In this document: positions 24,801 through 39,000 of the stretch, piece by piece
Numbering within the stretch: the first letter of the stretch is position 1
Layout: every line of letters begins with the position of its first letter
Assembly: GCA_004026145.2 (NCBI GenBank)
Contig: CP034990.1
Span: forward strand, 13,699,947 to 13,763,946
Length of the DNA stretch: 64,000 nucleotides
DNA from: Takifugu bimaculatus
Lineage: Eukaryota > Chordata > Actinopteri > Tetraodontiformes > Tetraodontidae
Direction of reading: 5' to 3'
Notes under the pieces: model-generated
Told to the model about the DNA's origin: nothing
The model's database searches: none
What the model saw: the letters and a program-made list of their open reading frames with translations, nothing else
Made by a program: the position numbers and the translations under genes

Positions 24801-27800
24801 CAAAAGTTAAATGTATAAATGACTCCAGTCCCAGTTTCAGGCCTGCAGCTGCTCTTTGCACTGATAAACCTCCTTTAAAGCCCATCTGATGCGTCTGTGA
24901 AGATCTTAGAGCCGCGTTATCGTCTCTTGCAGTAACTGAACATCTCTACCACTGCTGCACATTTATGGACGACATTCCTGATGTCTGGCAGTGTTTTATT
25001 AAGCTGTAAAGCCCAGGACCCTCTTATGGTGTTTCCTTTTATTTCTGCTGTTATGAATCGTTGTGCTGCTGTGAGCCACAGCTGCACACACAGATCCATT
25101 ATTCACTTTGAATAATGACGATCCAGAATGAATATCGCATGCTTGTTTGGGTGCCTCGTAATGGGATCCGCATCCTTATTTAGAATAATTTATCACAGGG
25201 AGCACACACACACACCCCCACACACACACGCACACACACACGCACACACACACACAAAACCCCGTCATATTACAATCTTGAGATTTTAAGAGATTTTTGC
25301 TAAACTAGATAAACCGAGGGTCTTTACGTCTCATTAGGCAACTATTTAAATGAAGCTAATGATTCCTTAAAACACAGAGTTCAGCCAGTTGTTTACATGT
25401 TTACATAATTGTAAATGGGAAGTTGCAACTAAGCTTTAGATGAATTATGTATAATTTAAAAAACAACCACATTAGATTCTCTGTACTTAACTTAATTTGC
25501 CCTCCATTATTGGCTTTTTAAAATGACTTCTTAACTTGTGGTTAAAAATGAATCTGTTGTGCCCAGTACCCATTTCTGTAATTCATTGGACAATAAAACG
25601 AAATAGGAAATTTCATAACAGTAACACATTTAGCAGGTAATTCAGTGGTTTCCTTGTAGTATATTGGAAAGGCAAACTGTGGCCACTATCCCATTAAATA
25701 GTCCCAGTGTGTCCAGCTCTTGCCTGTGGTCTAAAGAAGAGGAATCAAATTTTCCTTTTAAGAGGAGATTAATGAGCAAATTTTCAGAGAGCCACAGGGA
25801 ATAAGACTGGTTTGTTTTCTTCATGCCTGTGACAATTACTTTCTCATTCTTAATGTTCCTCCGCTTTGTGGTCTGAGAGACTGATCAACACGACAGAGGC
25901 ACAAATGACACCATCGTCGCCTTTAATATCACATTTTTCACGGAGGGAAATTCTGAGTTAGCTCAGCCAGGAAAACGGGGTCAAAATGGCAGCATTTTGC
26001 TGGGATATTGCACTGTTTGGCATCTAATTTTAACTTGGAAAACTCAAATAACTCAGTGGTTTGAGAAGCAAGGCTGCTTGTGTGGGATGTCAGAACTGAT
26101 TCATGCACACATCCAGCAGGAAGGTCGGGCTGCCCCCATGGTAGTATGAATCTGCTCGAACTCTTGACTTCTAGTTTTTCCGTGCGCTGCAGCGCTTCCC
26201 TCAACTGTCTAAAGGGTAAGTCAAGAGTCTTTTCTGCTTGGCTGCAGCATTCAAAGGAACTCTCTGCTCTTGGTTTAGCATCATGCTAGTGATGAGCCTC
26301 TCCTTCCAAAAAATGCCTATGGAATTTGGAAGCCAGGAAAGAACAGTGACATTTATAGTTGTGGATATTTTGGAGCTGCTCTTTAAAAGAACAAAGGTGA
26401 GTTTGAACCACCAGGCCTGGTACCCGGTTACTCACCCAGTCCCCCACCTTCCCCTCGTGCTATGCTCAGTGATTCATGCATGCAGCCAGTGTCAGAGACC
26501 TCCGGGGCAACTTGGCATTCCTGCGAACCGGCTTCCACTGTCGAGCAAGGGCCTGGAAAACAAAGAAGAAGGATGATGCCTTCAGAAAACAACATCTATA
26601 CTTTTCAAATCTGTCTGGACCCTCTGATGTGGTCTCAGGCTTTCTGTGGCCGGCTCTCAAAAAGAAAAACTAAGATCCTGCTTGGAAACAGCTCTAGGCT
26701 CTGCTGGAGCCTAATCCATCCATGAAGTTTAGAACTTGTTTGAAAGCAGAGGTTTATCACATACAGCCTCACTCTCAGGGTGAGACCAGGAACAAACAGG
26801 AGGGCTGCACCACGTCAGTAATGTCAACCAGCAACACCTGCTCTCACGACAGAAAACACGGCTCTTTTTACAATGACACGAGCCCGCGCTTTTCATCACA
26901 GCTTTTTTCCCTTCATTTAACAGCTTTGCCATTATTTTATACGGTGCCACTAGAAACGGTGTCCCAGAATAACCTCATCATCCAAAATAATCATTAAACA
27001 CTGCAATGTTCATCTCCATTCTAACTTAAATGAGACCGTTTTGTTATTTCAAATGGGAATAAAGCAGAAATTATTATGTTAGAATCAACGTGAGCGACAC
27101 CAGAGAGGAGCTGAGGAGATTTAAGGTGGACTATTAAATAGCAAACTGATGATTTGTATTAAGGATCCTGAGGCCCGAGGGGGGTGAAAAATGAGGAAAA
27201 CACATCTGAATGCAGATTTGCATCCATCTGACAAAGCATCACAAGGGAGAAGGAGAAAAATAAAGCATGCATGAGAAGGATCAAGCAGGAGAGCTGGACA
27301 GAAAGACAGAGGGAACATCTTTAGACACCCCCCCCCCCCAACGTGCTGATAGGTCTGTCGATTATGAGTGAGGGACAGAGGACCTGATGGATGACACTGT
27401 AATGATTTTAGGCATTCAGGAGGATCTATTACCCTCTCTGAAGCTCCTCGCATGCACACTGGCAGCGCTGGCTCATGATAAAACGTGGCTCTTAATCAAT
27501 CCCAATGTAGAGGGGAACACTCTATATCACCCCTCCCAGTCTGTCTGACCGGCTGCGATTGTCCCGGTGCTCTGCTCTCTGTCTGTCAGGATGAAATAGT
27601 GAGGCCTAACAGTCCACAGCCGCTCCATCTAGTTACCTTTGTCAGCTCCTCAGCGCTGCACTTATTCCTTTGTTATTTATTTTACTTTATCATTCCATAA
27701 AGTACAATTCAAGCCCACCCTCACTTCAGTTTATACTTCACACATTCTTCTCAAATGTCCATCATCACCAGTGGTCTCTTCCGCCTCGCAGATAAATGGC

Positions 27801-30800
27801 GTGTTAAATTTTATTCCCTTTGTGTCTCGCAGTTCTTCATCTTGCTCCTGCTTATCTTCTTCCTGGAGATTCTGTTCATCATGCTCTTCTTCATCTACCA
27901 AGACGAGGTAAGACGCCTGGAGAACCCTTGATGTCTGATATATCCCGTGATTCCCTCCCTCTCTGGCTACAAGAGATAATAAGTGGTGCAGAAAAAAGAA
28001 ACCTTTTAGATAGAAGCTGTCATTTTACTGTGACTCATCCCGGCGGTGAGGCCTGCTGAGGAGTTCACGTGTGTGGAAAAGAGTCCTTCAGCCGGCATTT
28101 TTCTCAAAACGATTTGGAAATGATTCCACTTTGTTCTGGGTGATACCTGCCCTGATACCACTGGACCCCCGATGGCCTTGGTTTGGTCATAAGTCTCAGA
28201 ATTTGCACTTTTTCACATGTAAATAGAAAGAAGAGGAGGCGCGCTCCTCTCCAAGCTCCATGATAAAACATTTGCTGGCTTTTTCAAGGATTTTAATAAT
28301 GTATCAAAGGATGAGCTAAACTCCTCCAATCCTCTTTTTTTTTTATTAAAGTTTTGCTGGCTGGAATTTTGGACGGTATTATGAAAAATAAAAAGGCAGC
28401 ACGGTGTGAAAGGCTTTTGACAATATTAAACCTATAAGAGCCAGACGTCTCTCAGATACGGGGCATTCGCAATGGCTGCATGTGTAAGATTAGCCTGCAG
28501 AGAATCACACTGGTCCAGGCTGGAGCCACGATGACTCCAAATTCCCGAAATATGCTTTTAGTAGCTTCTAAGGCAGGTGCCAAGCGCTTAAAGTCTGCTG
28601 CTTACGTTATCTGCTGATGCAGAGCTGCAGCTTCCCGCGTAATCGCATAAATGTGCAATTCATGAGCGTTTTGCAGTAAAGTCCATGTAGGTTTTAATTA
28701 ATTTCCTCAAATTTAATTAAAGAAGGCGGAAACAACAACAGCAACTGATTTCACGACTGATCTTTTATTCATTAGGAAATCATGAAAACTGCTCTGAACT
28801 TCAGCTCAACCTGTTTCTACGTAATTCTGATAAAATTCCAACATAATCAGATGGAAAGTTTGTGCGTGAGACTTCTCAGCATTCTGCTGAATGCAAACGC
28901 TGTAATTAAAGGTGCGACCGCTGACACTCGCTCGCCTGCATCAATCATTTCCATTTTCTAAACAATGTGTGCTGCATTATTCATGCGTTGGGGCATCAAA
29001 GAACATTCCAGAAGACCAAAGCAGATGCTTTTTAAACCCCAGGTTACTGTGATGCCTTATTTTAACTCTGGGATGCTTTCATTGCTGCGGAGGCATCTCA
29101 GTCTGTCCTTGGTGGTGTATCGTTGGTCATTAGTAAACCCCTGCACCCCCCACCCCCCGGAAGAAAAGAGAACAAACAAAAGAAAATCCGTGGCCGCGAA
29201 GGATCGGGGAGATAATTGAAGCGCTCTTTTAGTTTGATAATGTTATCTCTAACATGCTTGGCTGTTTCTCTCAGGACCTTGTCCCCTCATGTTACTGCCG
29301 CCCATTATTCAGCTGTGAATTATTCAGTCTCGCCTCCCCAGGAGGCGATTAGCGACAACGGCAGAAAGAAGTTATTGATGATGTGGACGTCACGCAGAAT
29401 TGGTGTAACGAGGGAGATCACTCGCGCAACAAAAAAAAGCCAACCGGGGCCACGATTACCACGTTTCTACATGCTGCTTTGTGTAACTAGTCATTAGTTA
29501 TTGGATTTAAATACTGGTTCTTTTATGTCAACTGAATTGTGTGCACGTTCCAAAAACCAGCAGCAGAAATTTCATACACTAACATTTAAAGTGGTTAGAT
29601 GGGATTTGATTTTTTTCCCCCAGCATTAGTATTTGTTTCTACTTCCTGTGGTAATTTAGGGCTAATAAAGTGAGAAAGCACCATGAAAGGGTACTTTCCC
29701 AGTATAACCTGCAGCCACGCTGTACACACCAGGTGAGAAACGCTACACAGATACCATTTCCTAACTGGTGTGCGTAGCAGTGCACGTGGTTGCTCTCCTT
29801 TCTGGGCCTCAGTAGCGGTCACGCTCACTGAGCCAGTATATTACACCTACTTGAAGCCTGATAAAAAGCTGTGACGTGGCTGGAAGCCATTTCACACGGC
29901 TCACAGATCTTCCGAGCAGCTTAAACGTTTGCCGTTTGTTTCACTTTGTTGGTCCCTGAGGATGATGGAAGGGTCCTTAGAGGTTAACGCCAGTGGAGCC
30001 TCTGTGGCTCAAGGTGTCAGAGAGAATAAAAATGATTCTGACTCACTGGGATGATATTGTAAACTGATGTATAGATGTTTCTTTATCATCTCCGCCTGAG
30101 TGTACAACCTTGCCGGCTTGGCTTTATTATCACCAGGAGGAAAAATTATCCCCCCCTCCCACACTGCATGCACAAAGATGAGCAGAGGAATAACAAACAC
30201 AGGCCGACTGCAGCAGCAGCAGCAGAACAGGGCAGGAAAATCTGCCTCGATGTTTCAGCACTGCAGTTAGAAGCATGCACACTTTGGTGACTACTGGAAT
30301 ATTTTTAATCTCTTTTATTAAATCCATCTAATTAAGGCTTCATTGGCCCTTTGCTATTCTCTTTTTTGCTTTATTTTTTTCGAATCATGTTTTAATTCGA
30401 GAGTCAGGGCACACAAAAGATGCACATTTGACGATTTGAGAAAATAATGACACGTTTACTGCGATCTTAAAGGTTCTGGTAAGTGAGAAAAGGGGTCTGG
30501 AGAAGGTTCCTGAATAAAACCCAGTTACCCTCCTGCTCAGCTGACTGTGCTGACCGCTGTGACAGCATCTTTAAGATATTAAAAGGTTGTATAAAAGGCC
30601 TCATCATGACTGGAGACGTGTATTCATCTTATACGTGACAGCGCAGGCTGAGGCTCAAGACTGCTTTGTCTGCTTATTCCACATCAGAACATAAAAACAG
30701 TCTCGATCAGAGAAGGCTTCAGAACACTGATTGAGACCTTGAATCAATTGCACCTCGCCCTTGTGAGCTCAGACTTCTGTTCTCTGCCACCTAGACTGAG

Positions 30801-33800
30801 ACCAACCGTCATTATTCTAGGAAATTAATAAAATTAGATATTGATTCATTATTCTAACAACCCTGCAGGGACCTTTGTGGGTCAGGAACAAAAGCAGAGG
30901 TAATAGAATAAACACTAAAATGAAACTCTCCAAGTAAAAATGCTGACACTTAATTGGTAGGAATGTATTTTCCAGCCCGGGTCTAATGGGTTCCCCTCCG
31001 AGGGGTATATAAAGCTGTTGCGCAACCACATTGATAGAACTTAGTGGCTACGATATAAATAATGCAAAACCAGATCAATGAAATGTTAGCGTATTATACC
31101 AAACACATCAGCGAGGCCTTTTCCACGCCGGATGTAAAATAGGTCTCGATTTATCCCTTCATTTTAAATAAGCCAAATATTAAGAGTTGCTTGTGGGCTG
31201 CTGCGAAGACATCAGTCAGATATGCGATATATGAGCACTCTTCCCAGATTCAAATCCATCACTTTGCTGCATCTGCAGAGATCTCTGACTTCAAACAGCA
31301 CTTCAGTCCCGTAGCAAGAAACAGCTTCCACTCTGACGTTGATGGGTAAAGATTTGAGAAAAGTCTCCCTTAATCAGCCCCATGTCAGCACTTCCCTGCC
31401 ACATGCCACTCACCTCCCTTCTTCACCCTGAAAAGGTGCGTTCAGTGAAAAGATAACTATATTATAACCGCGATTTGATTTTGAGACCTGCTAGCAATTA
31501 GAATCTTGATCACAGCAGGACCAGCACCTTCTGTCAAGCTATTCCATCCACTAAAGTGATGCTGCTGCTCATTCAAACGCAGAATCAGTGACACTTTAGT
31601 TCACCACAGTACAATTAACCAGCATGGAATGCTCAGACTACCTACTGTGCTGCACGGCTCACTCTGCTGGGATCATCTACATTCACACGTTCTCGATGAG
31701 GTCAGTGCAGCAGACGGGCTTTATTTCCCTCTTCAGTTCACTGGTTTATGTCTGAACGAGGTACTCGTCACGGGCCTGTGGTACATGTGATTTGCTGTCC
31801 GCTTGTGTGCTTTGGGACGAGTCAAGGTAAGGCAAAGCTGCTGTAAAGAGAGAGCCACGAAGAGCGATGGTTAGCTTGGATTCTGAAAGAGCTCATTCTC
31901 TGACCCAGGGGGCAGCCGACCCATTAAAATGAGCCATGGGGGCTCCCATACAGGTGACAGCCGATGTGTGTATTTCACTTTGATGGTGTCATTTGTAAAA
32001 CTTCAGTGCGTCCTGCTGAATTAATTAAGATCTCATTTTACCCTCTTAGCTGCAGCATAAACTAACTATTCGTAATTATGGTTCAACTACACTGTAAAAC
32101 AGTCATACGTTGATTAACGGAGTCTAAATGTTCAAACATTAGGTCGATAGACAGTTTGTGTATGTGACTCTGAGAGGTGGTCACAGAGCTTCCTGCTGAA
32201 TAATATTCACCCATTTTGCATGTTGATACACAGTTCAGCTGTTAGCACACTACATAAATGCGTCAGTACTCATGTATTCAAGTACCGATGTGTTGAAAAA
32301 AAACTTTCAACAGTTTTGGCACTTAAATTCCAGTTGATTTGCATTTAAATAGCCCAAGATCAGGAATCCTACATTTGTCTCTAGAGGAATTGAACTTTTT
32401 GTAATTTCCTTCACTACTAGACTGAGTTTCATTATTTCTGGCTGACACATTTCTCTTCCGTTGAGGTGTTCTTGTACCTGGAAGACTGGAAACCCAAATT
32501 GTCCTGTCAGAACTCGATTGTATTTATTCCAGCCATCTACAACGTCTCAAAGAGTTTTGCATTGCAGGTCACCTGTGCACAGACCGGTGGCTCATTATCA
32601 AAGGCACAATCGAACCAACGACCTTCATAAACCACGAGACAAAGACTAATATTAATAATACAGCAAATAAGTCCTTTAATCATGACAACATAAATGATTC
32701 CTACCTAAAACAAACATCTCTAGTTTATCCTGTTTATATTTTTGGGCTAGTTTCACACAATAGCTTAATTATTGATTGGTGTGCTATTCTGCTTTTCCCT
32801 CAAGAGAAGTCTGTTTTGATTTCTGTGTAAAGCTCTTTAGAAGGGGTCTGGAAATAAAACACCATTTTAACAGTCAGTCGGCTGCCTCATGGTAATTTCT
32901 GTTGACATGGCTTATTTCTGAATCCAGGTGGGCTCCTGAATATCAAACCCACTCAGTCTGCAAACTAAAGAGCTAAAACCTTTTAGCTAAAATAGCTAAA
33001 ACCTCACATGCTGTACAACACAGACCACCCTCAGAAATCCCATTTTGAACCTCATATCCTCCTTTTCTCCCCACATGGTGAGGGCTTCACCATCAGCCAT
33101 TCTACCATTTTAACTTATAGGGATATCAGAACACGTCGCCAGTGATCAGAACAAATTTCAGGGCTGAGAAACGTTTCATCTGGGGAAATGACAGGAGACA
33201 GACGCCTCTGGCCAATAACCTGTGTCAAAGCTACGAGAGGCAAACTGAGTTGCCCAGAATCAGGCAGGATGTTCACAGGTGTGGGTTTGGGGTTGTCAGA
33301 TGAAGGAGCAGCTTGAGTCATGTTGATGATATCGAGGATCTCCAAAGTTGATGATTATAAATATTGTAATTGCAATCTGGCAATTATGAAAGAACACAGT
33401 GGAGCAAAGCTGATGCAGGCGGAAGCGACTCAAGGAATTGCAATTATTCTGCTGCTGCTTGTGATTGTTGGTACCGGCAAGCCGGGGGCAGGTTCTTCTG
33501 TTCCCCGGGGACAACGCTGCCACGCTGCATTCCCAATCGATAGAGTTGATATTTGAAAATGTTGTATTTCTTGAGAGAGGAGTGCAGGGATTCTCCCAGT
33601 GGGTGGAAATATAATTGATATTACATCAACAGCCCTCTGCCCCCCCCACAGCTCAGACATTCATTAAAAATAGAACAAGAGTATCACTGAAGATGGGAGG
33701 AGTCAGGAATCCTCCACCTGTCTCAGCAGCTTCGTGGCAGCAACATTTGGAATTCCCCTCCAGGTGGTTAAAATAAATATCTGGGGCAAGAAGGATCGGG

Positions 33801-35960
33801 CTTCAATCCTGGGCTTGGGCCTTTCTACGTGGAGCTGACATGTCTTCTCTGTGGGTTTTCTCCAGTTCCCTGGAGCCTAAGCATCACAATGAGAGCAGTC
33901 TGATGGGTTGCATTTGGGATTCAGAGCGGCTCTGCTTTAAGGGTCAGCCACAGGTGAACACTGGAGCAGATGTTCTAACCCTTCACAGACAGAAGAGGGC
34001 ACTCACACAGCCAGTCTGGATGGACATGTCCCTCCTGCTGGTGGAAGCAGAGTTCTCTGTTCAGGGAGGTGGTTCAAGGCCTGCAGTAGCCGTCAGGAGG
34101 TCGACCAGTCTCAGGCGTCACACACAGCACGATGAAACGCTCCCTCCTTCATGTTGTCCTACAAAGGTGTTCGTTCCTGCATCCATCCATACAGAACACA
34201 GATTCTACTTCACCACTGCCTAACGATCTGGAAAATTAATGCAGAAATGTGGATACTCCTGCAGAATTTCCAGTTCCTCGTGAGCTACGAAGTGTCTGAT
34301 TAAAACATGAACGCGAGCAACGATGTTTGTTCAGGAGCTAAATCTTGTACCTGTGGCAGCCCAGAACACGTTGTACAGTGCCGACCTGGGCCATGTGCAT
34401 GAACGTAAGGATCTATGTGTTGGAATTTCAAATATTAACAAATGAATGATTACAGCTGATTGATTGTCACCCTGGTTTGGCATCAACCGTCCTCTCACAC
34501 AGCTCAAAGTGCTCATGAAGACCTGATTACACTCAGCGCCTGGTGAGGATTCTAATTAAGTAACCCTCACAGGGATTCTAATTGATTTATGCAGCTATAT
34601 GGGATCCCACCACTGGATTAATATAAAGGAGAACGCCATGTAATTTTAATAATTTAAAGGAAATTCTGGGCCCCAAGCCCGAGAAGAAATTTGTGTCTTA
34701 GTTCCCTCGTTCATTATCTGAGGATCACTCCCAGAGTCCACGTTCCACTTCAAATTTCAAGGGTTATTCCTCGTGTTTATGGCAGGGCTGTTCTCAGGCG
34801 CAGGTACAACATATGTGGATTTCCTTGAGGGGTGTTAAGCCTGTCTGAAATGCATCAAAGATTTAGGGCTTATGTCTCAAGTCAGGGGAATTAAACTGCG
34901 AGTCACGGTAGGTTGCAGATGGAATAATCAGCTATGAAAGAATTCCAAATTGGTCGGCGAATGGGAAAATCTAATCTGGAGTTTCTTTGGAAAAGGGGGA
35001 CAATGTTGTTTTCAGGAAAGAAGCTGGAGCCGACCAGTGTGAGGTGAGGATGGCAGAGAATCTAAATAAACGTTAAAACCTTGAATATCATCATCAGTAA
35101 TGAGATGAAAAATGTGTCTCCTTGTAGCTTTGTTAATGTGACCCCATTTTTGCATTTCACACTACTAAAATGAAGGCAAAGACAAGTTGTTTTCTGCTAA
35201 ATGAGATGATCTGAAACACACCTGAACAGGCAGGAACACATTTATTGAATAAGTGAACCATCGACAGTCAGTCCCTTCTTTTTTCTCTGCACTGCTTTTC
35301 TCTCACTGGCCTTTCTTCCAGTAACAAATGTGACCTCCATTTTAGATCAAATTCTTTTGAAAAATCAAAAAACTCTTTGATAAGAATATGGGTCCTCTGG
35401 ATGGGAACCAGCCGTTACCTGTGCCTAAAGGACAACGGTCAAAGCTGTTTCTGAAAGAGTGTGTGATTTTAACACGAGCACATGAGAACTGTTGTCCCCA
35501 CACATCACACATCTCATCCACCCATAACACAGTGCTGAGCTAAGCACCCATTCGCACCTATAACCATTCCACTCTCTCTCTAAGGTCCGCCGAGTGGCTT
35601 CTCAGGACCTTTGTCTCGCTGATGACCCTTAAAGACCCTTAAAGACCCTTAAAGACAGCTCAAATGGTTTCATCTCCCACTGAACCAGTCAGAACTGAAG
35701 AAGCCTTTGGTGAGAGGGGTGCAACATCTTCCAGTTGCTTTCAGCAGCTCAGCGGACTGTCCACTGCCCGCAGTAGCATGTCTCTGGTTCTCCTCCATGT
35801 GATGGCCACATACTTCCAGGGGATTCTATGTTACACACTCAGACGAATGTAGAATAATAAGTGTTCAGCTTTATTTAAGCGGAGATAAAGACAGAGGTTT
35901 GAAGCACACTGTGATCGATAAACTGGATCAGCAAGGCTGTAATGTGTTATCCTAAAGGAA

Positions 35961-36041
<81 letters not shown>

Positions 36042-39000
36042 CAGCTAAATAGTCTCAAACTGTTCTCCTGAAGATCTTTCGTTTTACCACTTTCAGCAGA
36101 TTAGCTGCCATTAAAGACTCTCTAGCGTTGACCAGCCTTCAGTACAGTAATCAATGCATTTACTTTGAATACAGTAAATTCAAATGTCTAGAAGAAGAAA
36201 AAACACAGAAAAAGGCTTCTTCAAACACTGAATATACCAAATGGAACATAAGATGTAATGCTCTCAATGCTGTGGTATAGATACAAAAGACTAGTAAATC
36301 TGCAAGTGGCAAAAAAAAAGCCTGTTGATATAGCAACCATCGTTGCCATGGTACTGCAGCCAGCCACAACAGTAAAAGGAGTCTAAATGGCAAAAAGCTA
36401 AAGATCCAGTATGAAAAAAAGGAAAACTATGACCTTGCTGCCAGTTAGCCAATGAAATTACCGTGCCTGCGTCGGTTATGTCAGACTGAAAACGAAGCAC
36501 AAGCGGAGAGACGTCATGTCTCTAAGGAGATCTGCAAGCAGAGTGCTGCGTTCACTGACCTGCTACCTCGTAGGGTCCCCCAGGTCAACCGTATAAAAGG
36601 CAGATTATCTTCCCCTTATGTTTTCTTCCATTTGGTTTTAAGAATTTAAAATCCCAAAGAGAAATGATAGTTTCATGGGAAAAAACTTTTTTTTTTTTCT
36701 TACATCCTTGTCTCCATCCTGTCTCCTGCTGGCTCAATGGAGCCAAATACTGTTTTTTGCCTTTGAACAGCAGGATTCCAATACACTTTGCACGTTATGA
36801 AACCTTTTCATCTGCCCAGAAAGCATTTTGTCCTCCATATAGGTTACGCTCTGCTCCCTATACTGTTTATATTTCTCCTGCACCCAATCTTGTTCCCAGC
36901 TGCCATCTCTCATCTCTGCCCTCCGCTCTCCTATAGTATATAGAGTACATCTCTTATCTTTGCTTGTAACCTCGCTCCATAAATAATTGATGGACCATCT
37001 TTGACTTGCATGGTGTCATTAAAGGACAGACCAAGGCTGTGAGAACACCATCACTAGCTAGTACAAGTACAGCCATTGCTTATGCTGTCTGTTTCCTACA
37101 CTCTGACTTTAATTCCAAAACATGGAGATTCATCTGGTCCACCCAGACATCTTGTGAAGGCTCCATCTTTACATACTCGGGGAGGGGAGAGTCAAATATT
37201 ACGCATGCACTCACACATAGCACCCATGTTCAATTTGATGCGCATGTGGGAGGAAACCAGAACACAAGACACAACGAGGAGTATTAGACACAAAACTACC
37301 TGCAGTCTGGGCTGCCAAAAGGTCATTGGACCGTGATTGATCTCTGATGAGACCGATCGCCCAAATGCGTAAACATAGCTGAAGAGCAGGTGTGTGTCTA
37401 CGTGCGTGCGGGTGTGTGAACAGGTTGTGTTTGCTCTCCGATGGAGCTGTTGATTTTAAACAAAAGTCAGCGATAAGCCCCGGTGTGTTCAAGATTGTTT
37501 ATCGCCGAGGTGTGTTCACAAATACGGTCTGTCCTCTTTGATTCAAAGCTTAACTCAAAGCTGATTTTGTTACGATTTTATCTTGTGTATTTAGCTTTGC
37601 ACTGCTGAAACCGAGCTTCTAAACTAAACCCAAAAGACCAGCTTATTGATTTTACAGAACAGTGGTGAAGTTCCCTGTTGCAGGCCCTTATATTACCCTA
37701 CATGCAACCTTTAACTACTCATGTTCATGTTGAAAATGTTGCTGTTAGCAACGATTATTGGTGCATGCTGCAGGTCCCTGTTCTGCTGTCTGGGGCTCTG
37801 AGAAAGACATAGAAAGAAATAAGATTATCCCATTACACCTGGCTCAGTCTAATACATCTTTTCAATAGTTTTCTATTTTTCTCTTCTGTTGTTCCAGATT
37901 GATCACTACGCTCAGAGGGATCTGAAAAATGGGCTGCAGCTCTTCGGTACAGAGGGAAACGTGGGTCTGACCAACGCCTGGATGATCGTTCAAACCGACG
38001 TAAGAATCTATAGGATGTGACCAGACCTGATAAAAAAGAGAAGTTCTGACTCTTCGAGTCTCACTCATCATGAGGTCATGATGCCCTAAAAACCCATCAT
38101 ACTCATATTTACCAAGTGACCCGGTACCTCACAAACCAGCTCAGATTGGGTGCTTCATCCATTTTGCTGTGCTGGAAAATATGTGTTATTTCTTCAGCAA
38201 GTAGAAAAAAAGGTTTCACATCTTTAGATTTTCTACCTTTGTACATATGAAATCTAAAAAATCCTAGATGTCCAAACACAGTCTTTGGGACACATTAAAG
38301 GGGAGAATGGGCCCTCTTTGGTAAAACCCTTCTCCACATCACACTCAGACATCCCTCATTTCATATTCTTTTTAAATTTGCAGTCGGCATTATGGCGCTT
38401 GTGTCTGTGCATGTAAATGGAAGCGTTTGGTATGTAGAAAGGATGCTGGCCCAAGGATTCACTGTATGAATCTGGAGATGCAATATTGTCCTTGTTAGGC
38501 CAGAGTTGTTGCCTGGATGCAATAAAAGAGGACTATTAAAAGCCAGCTGCCGCTTTAGAGATTCTCTACAAATGAATCATGCATGCAAAGTCACAGGACT
38601 GGTGATATGCACAGTCCCTGAAGTTCCCTCTGAATGTTAAACAGGAGCCAGAAAATGATCAGAATAGATGACAAGAACAGTAAAAAAGGAGAAACTGCTA
38701 AAGGTAAAGGGAGATAAATACAGCGATGGAGGTGAATTAACACTTTGATCTCACTTATGGAAATCAGGAGAATGAAGCCTTCTGAAATAGTTTACTGGAC
38801 TGATGAATTGATTCAAAATAGAAAATGGCTCATCACCAGGAAGGTTAAATCTGTTCAGGACAAATCAGTTGCTTGCTTTTTATGTTTATAATTTTTCATT
38901 CTTGGCGGGTAATCAGCGCTGGCTTATCAATGAGGGATTGTTCTTTGATATAACTGGTTTCGACTGTCCCGCAGTTTCGTTGCTGTGGAGTCACCAACCA

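Larger units (their letters stand above)
21867..27832 (+). other. tspan4: tspan4 intron between coding exons 2 and 3
   Basis: GT-AG intron of 5,966 bp. It holds the second copy of a 36-bp dispersed motif (21933-21968) and an interrupted (AC)n tract at 25203-25256. A 142-codon open frame at 22648-23076 shows no family signature and is taken as chance. Confidence 0.85.
27908..37897 (+). other. tspan4: tspan4 intron between coding exons 3 and 4
   Basis: GT-AG intron of 9,990 bp. It contains a tRNA-like fragment on the minus strand (32604-32640), a SINE-like fragment (about 33795-33875), a 10-bp tandem repeat near 35624-35655 and a long (GT)n tract (35963-36039). No other coding exon was recognised. 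Confidence 0.85.
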
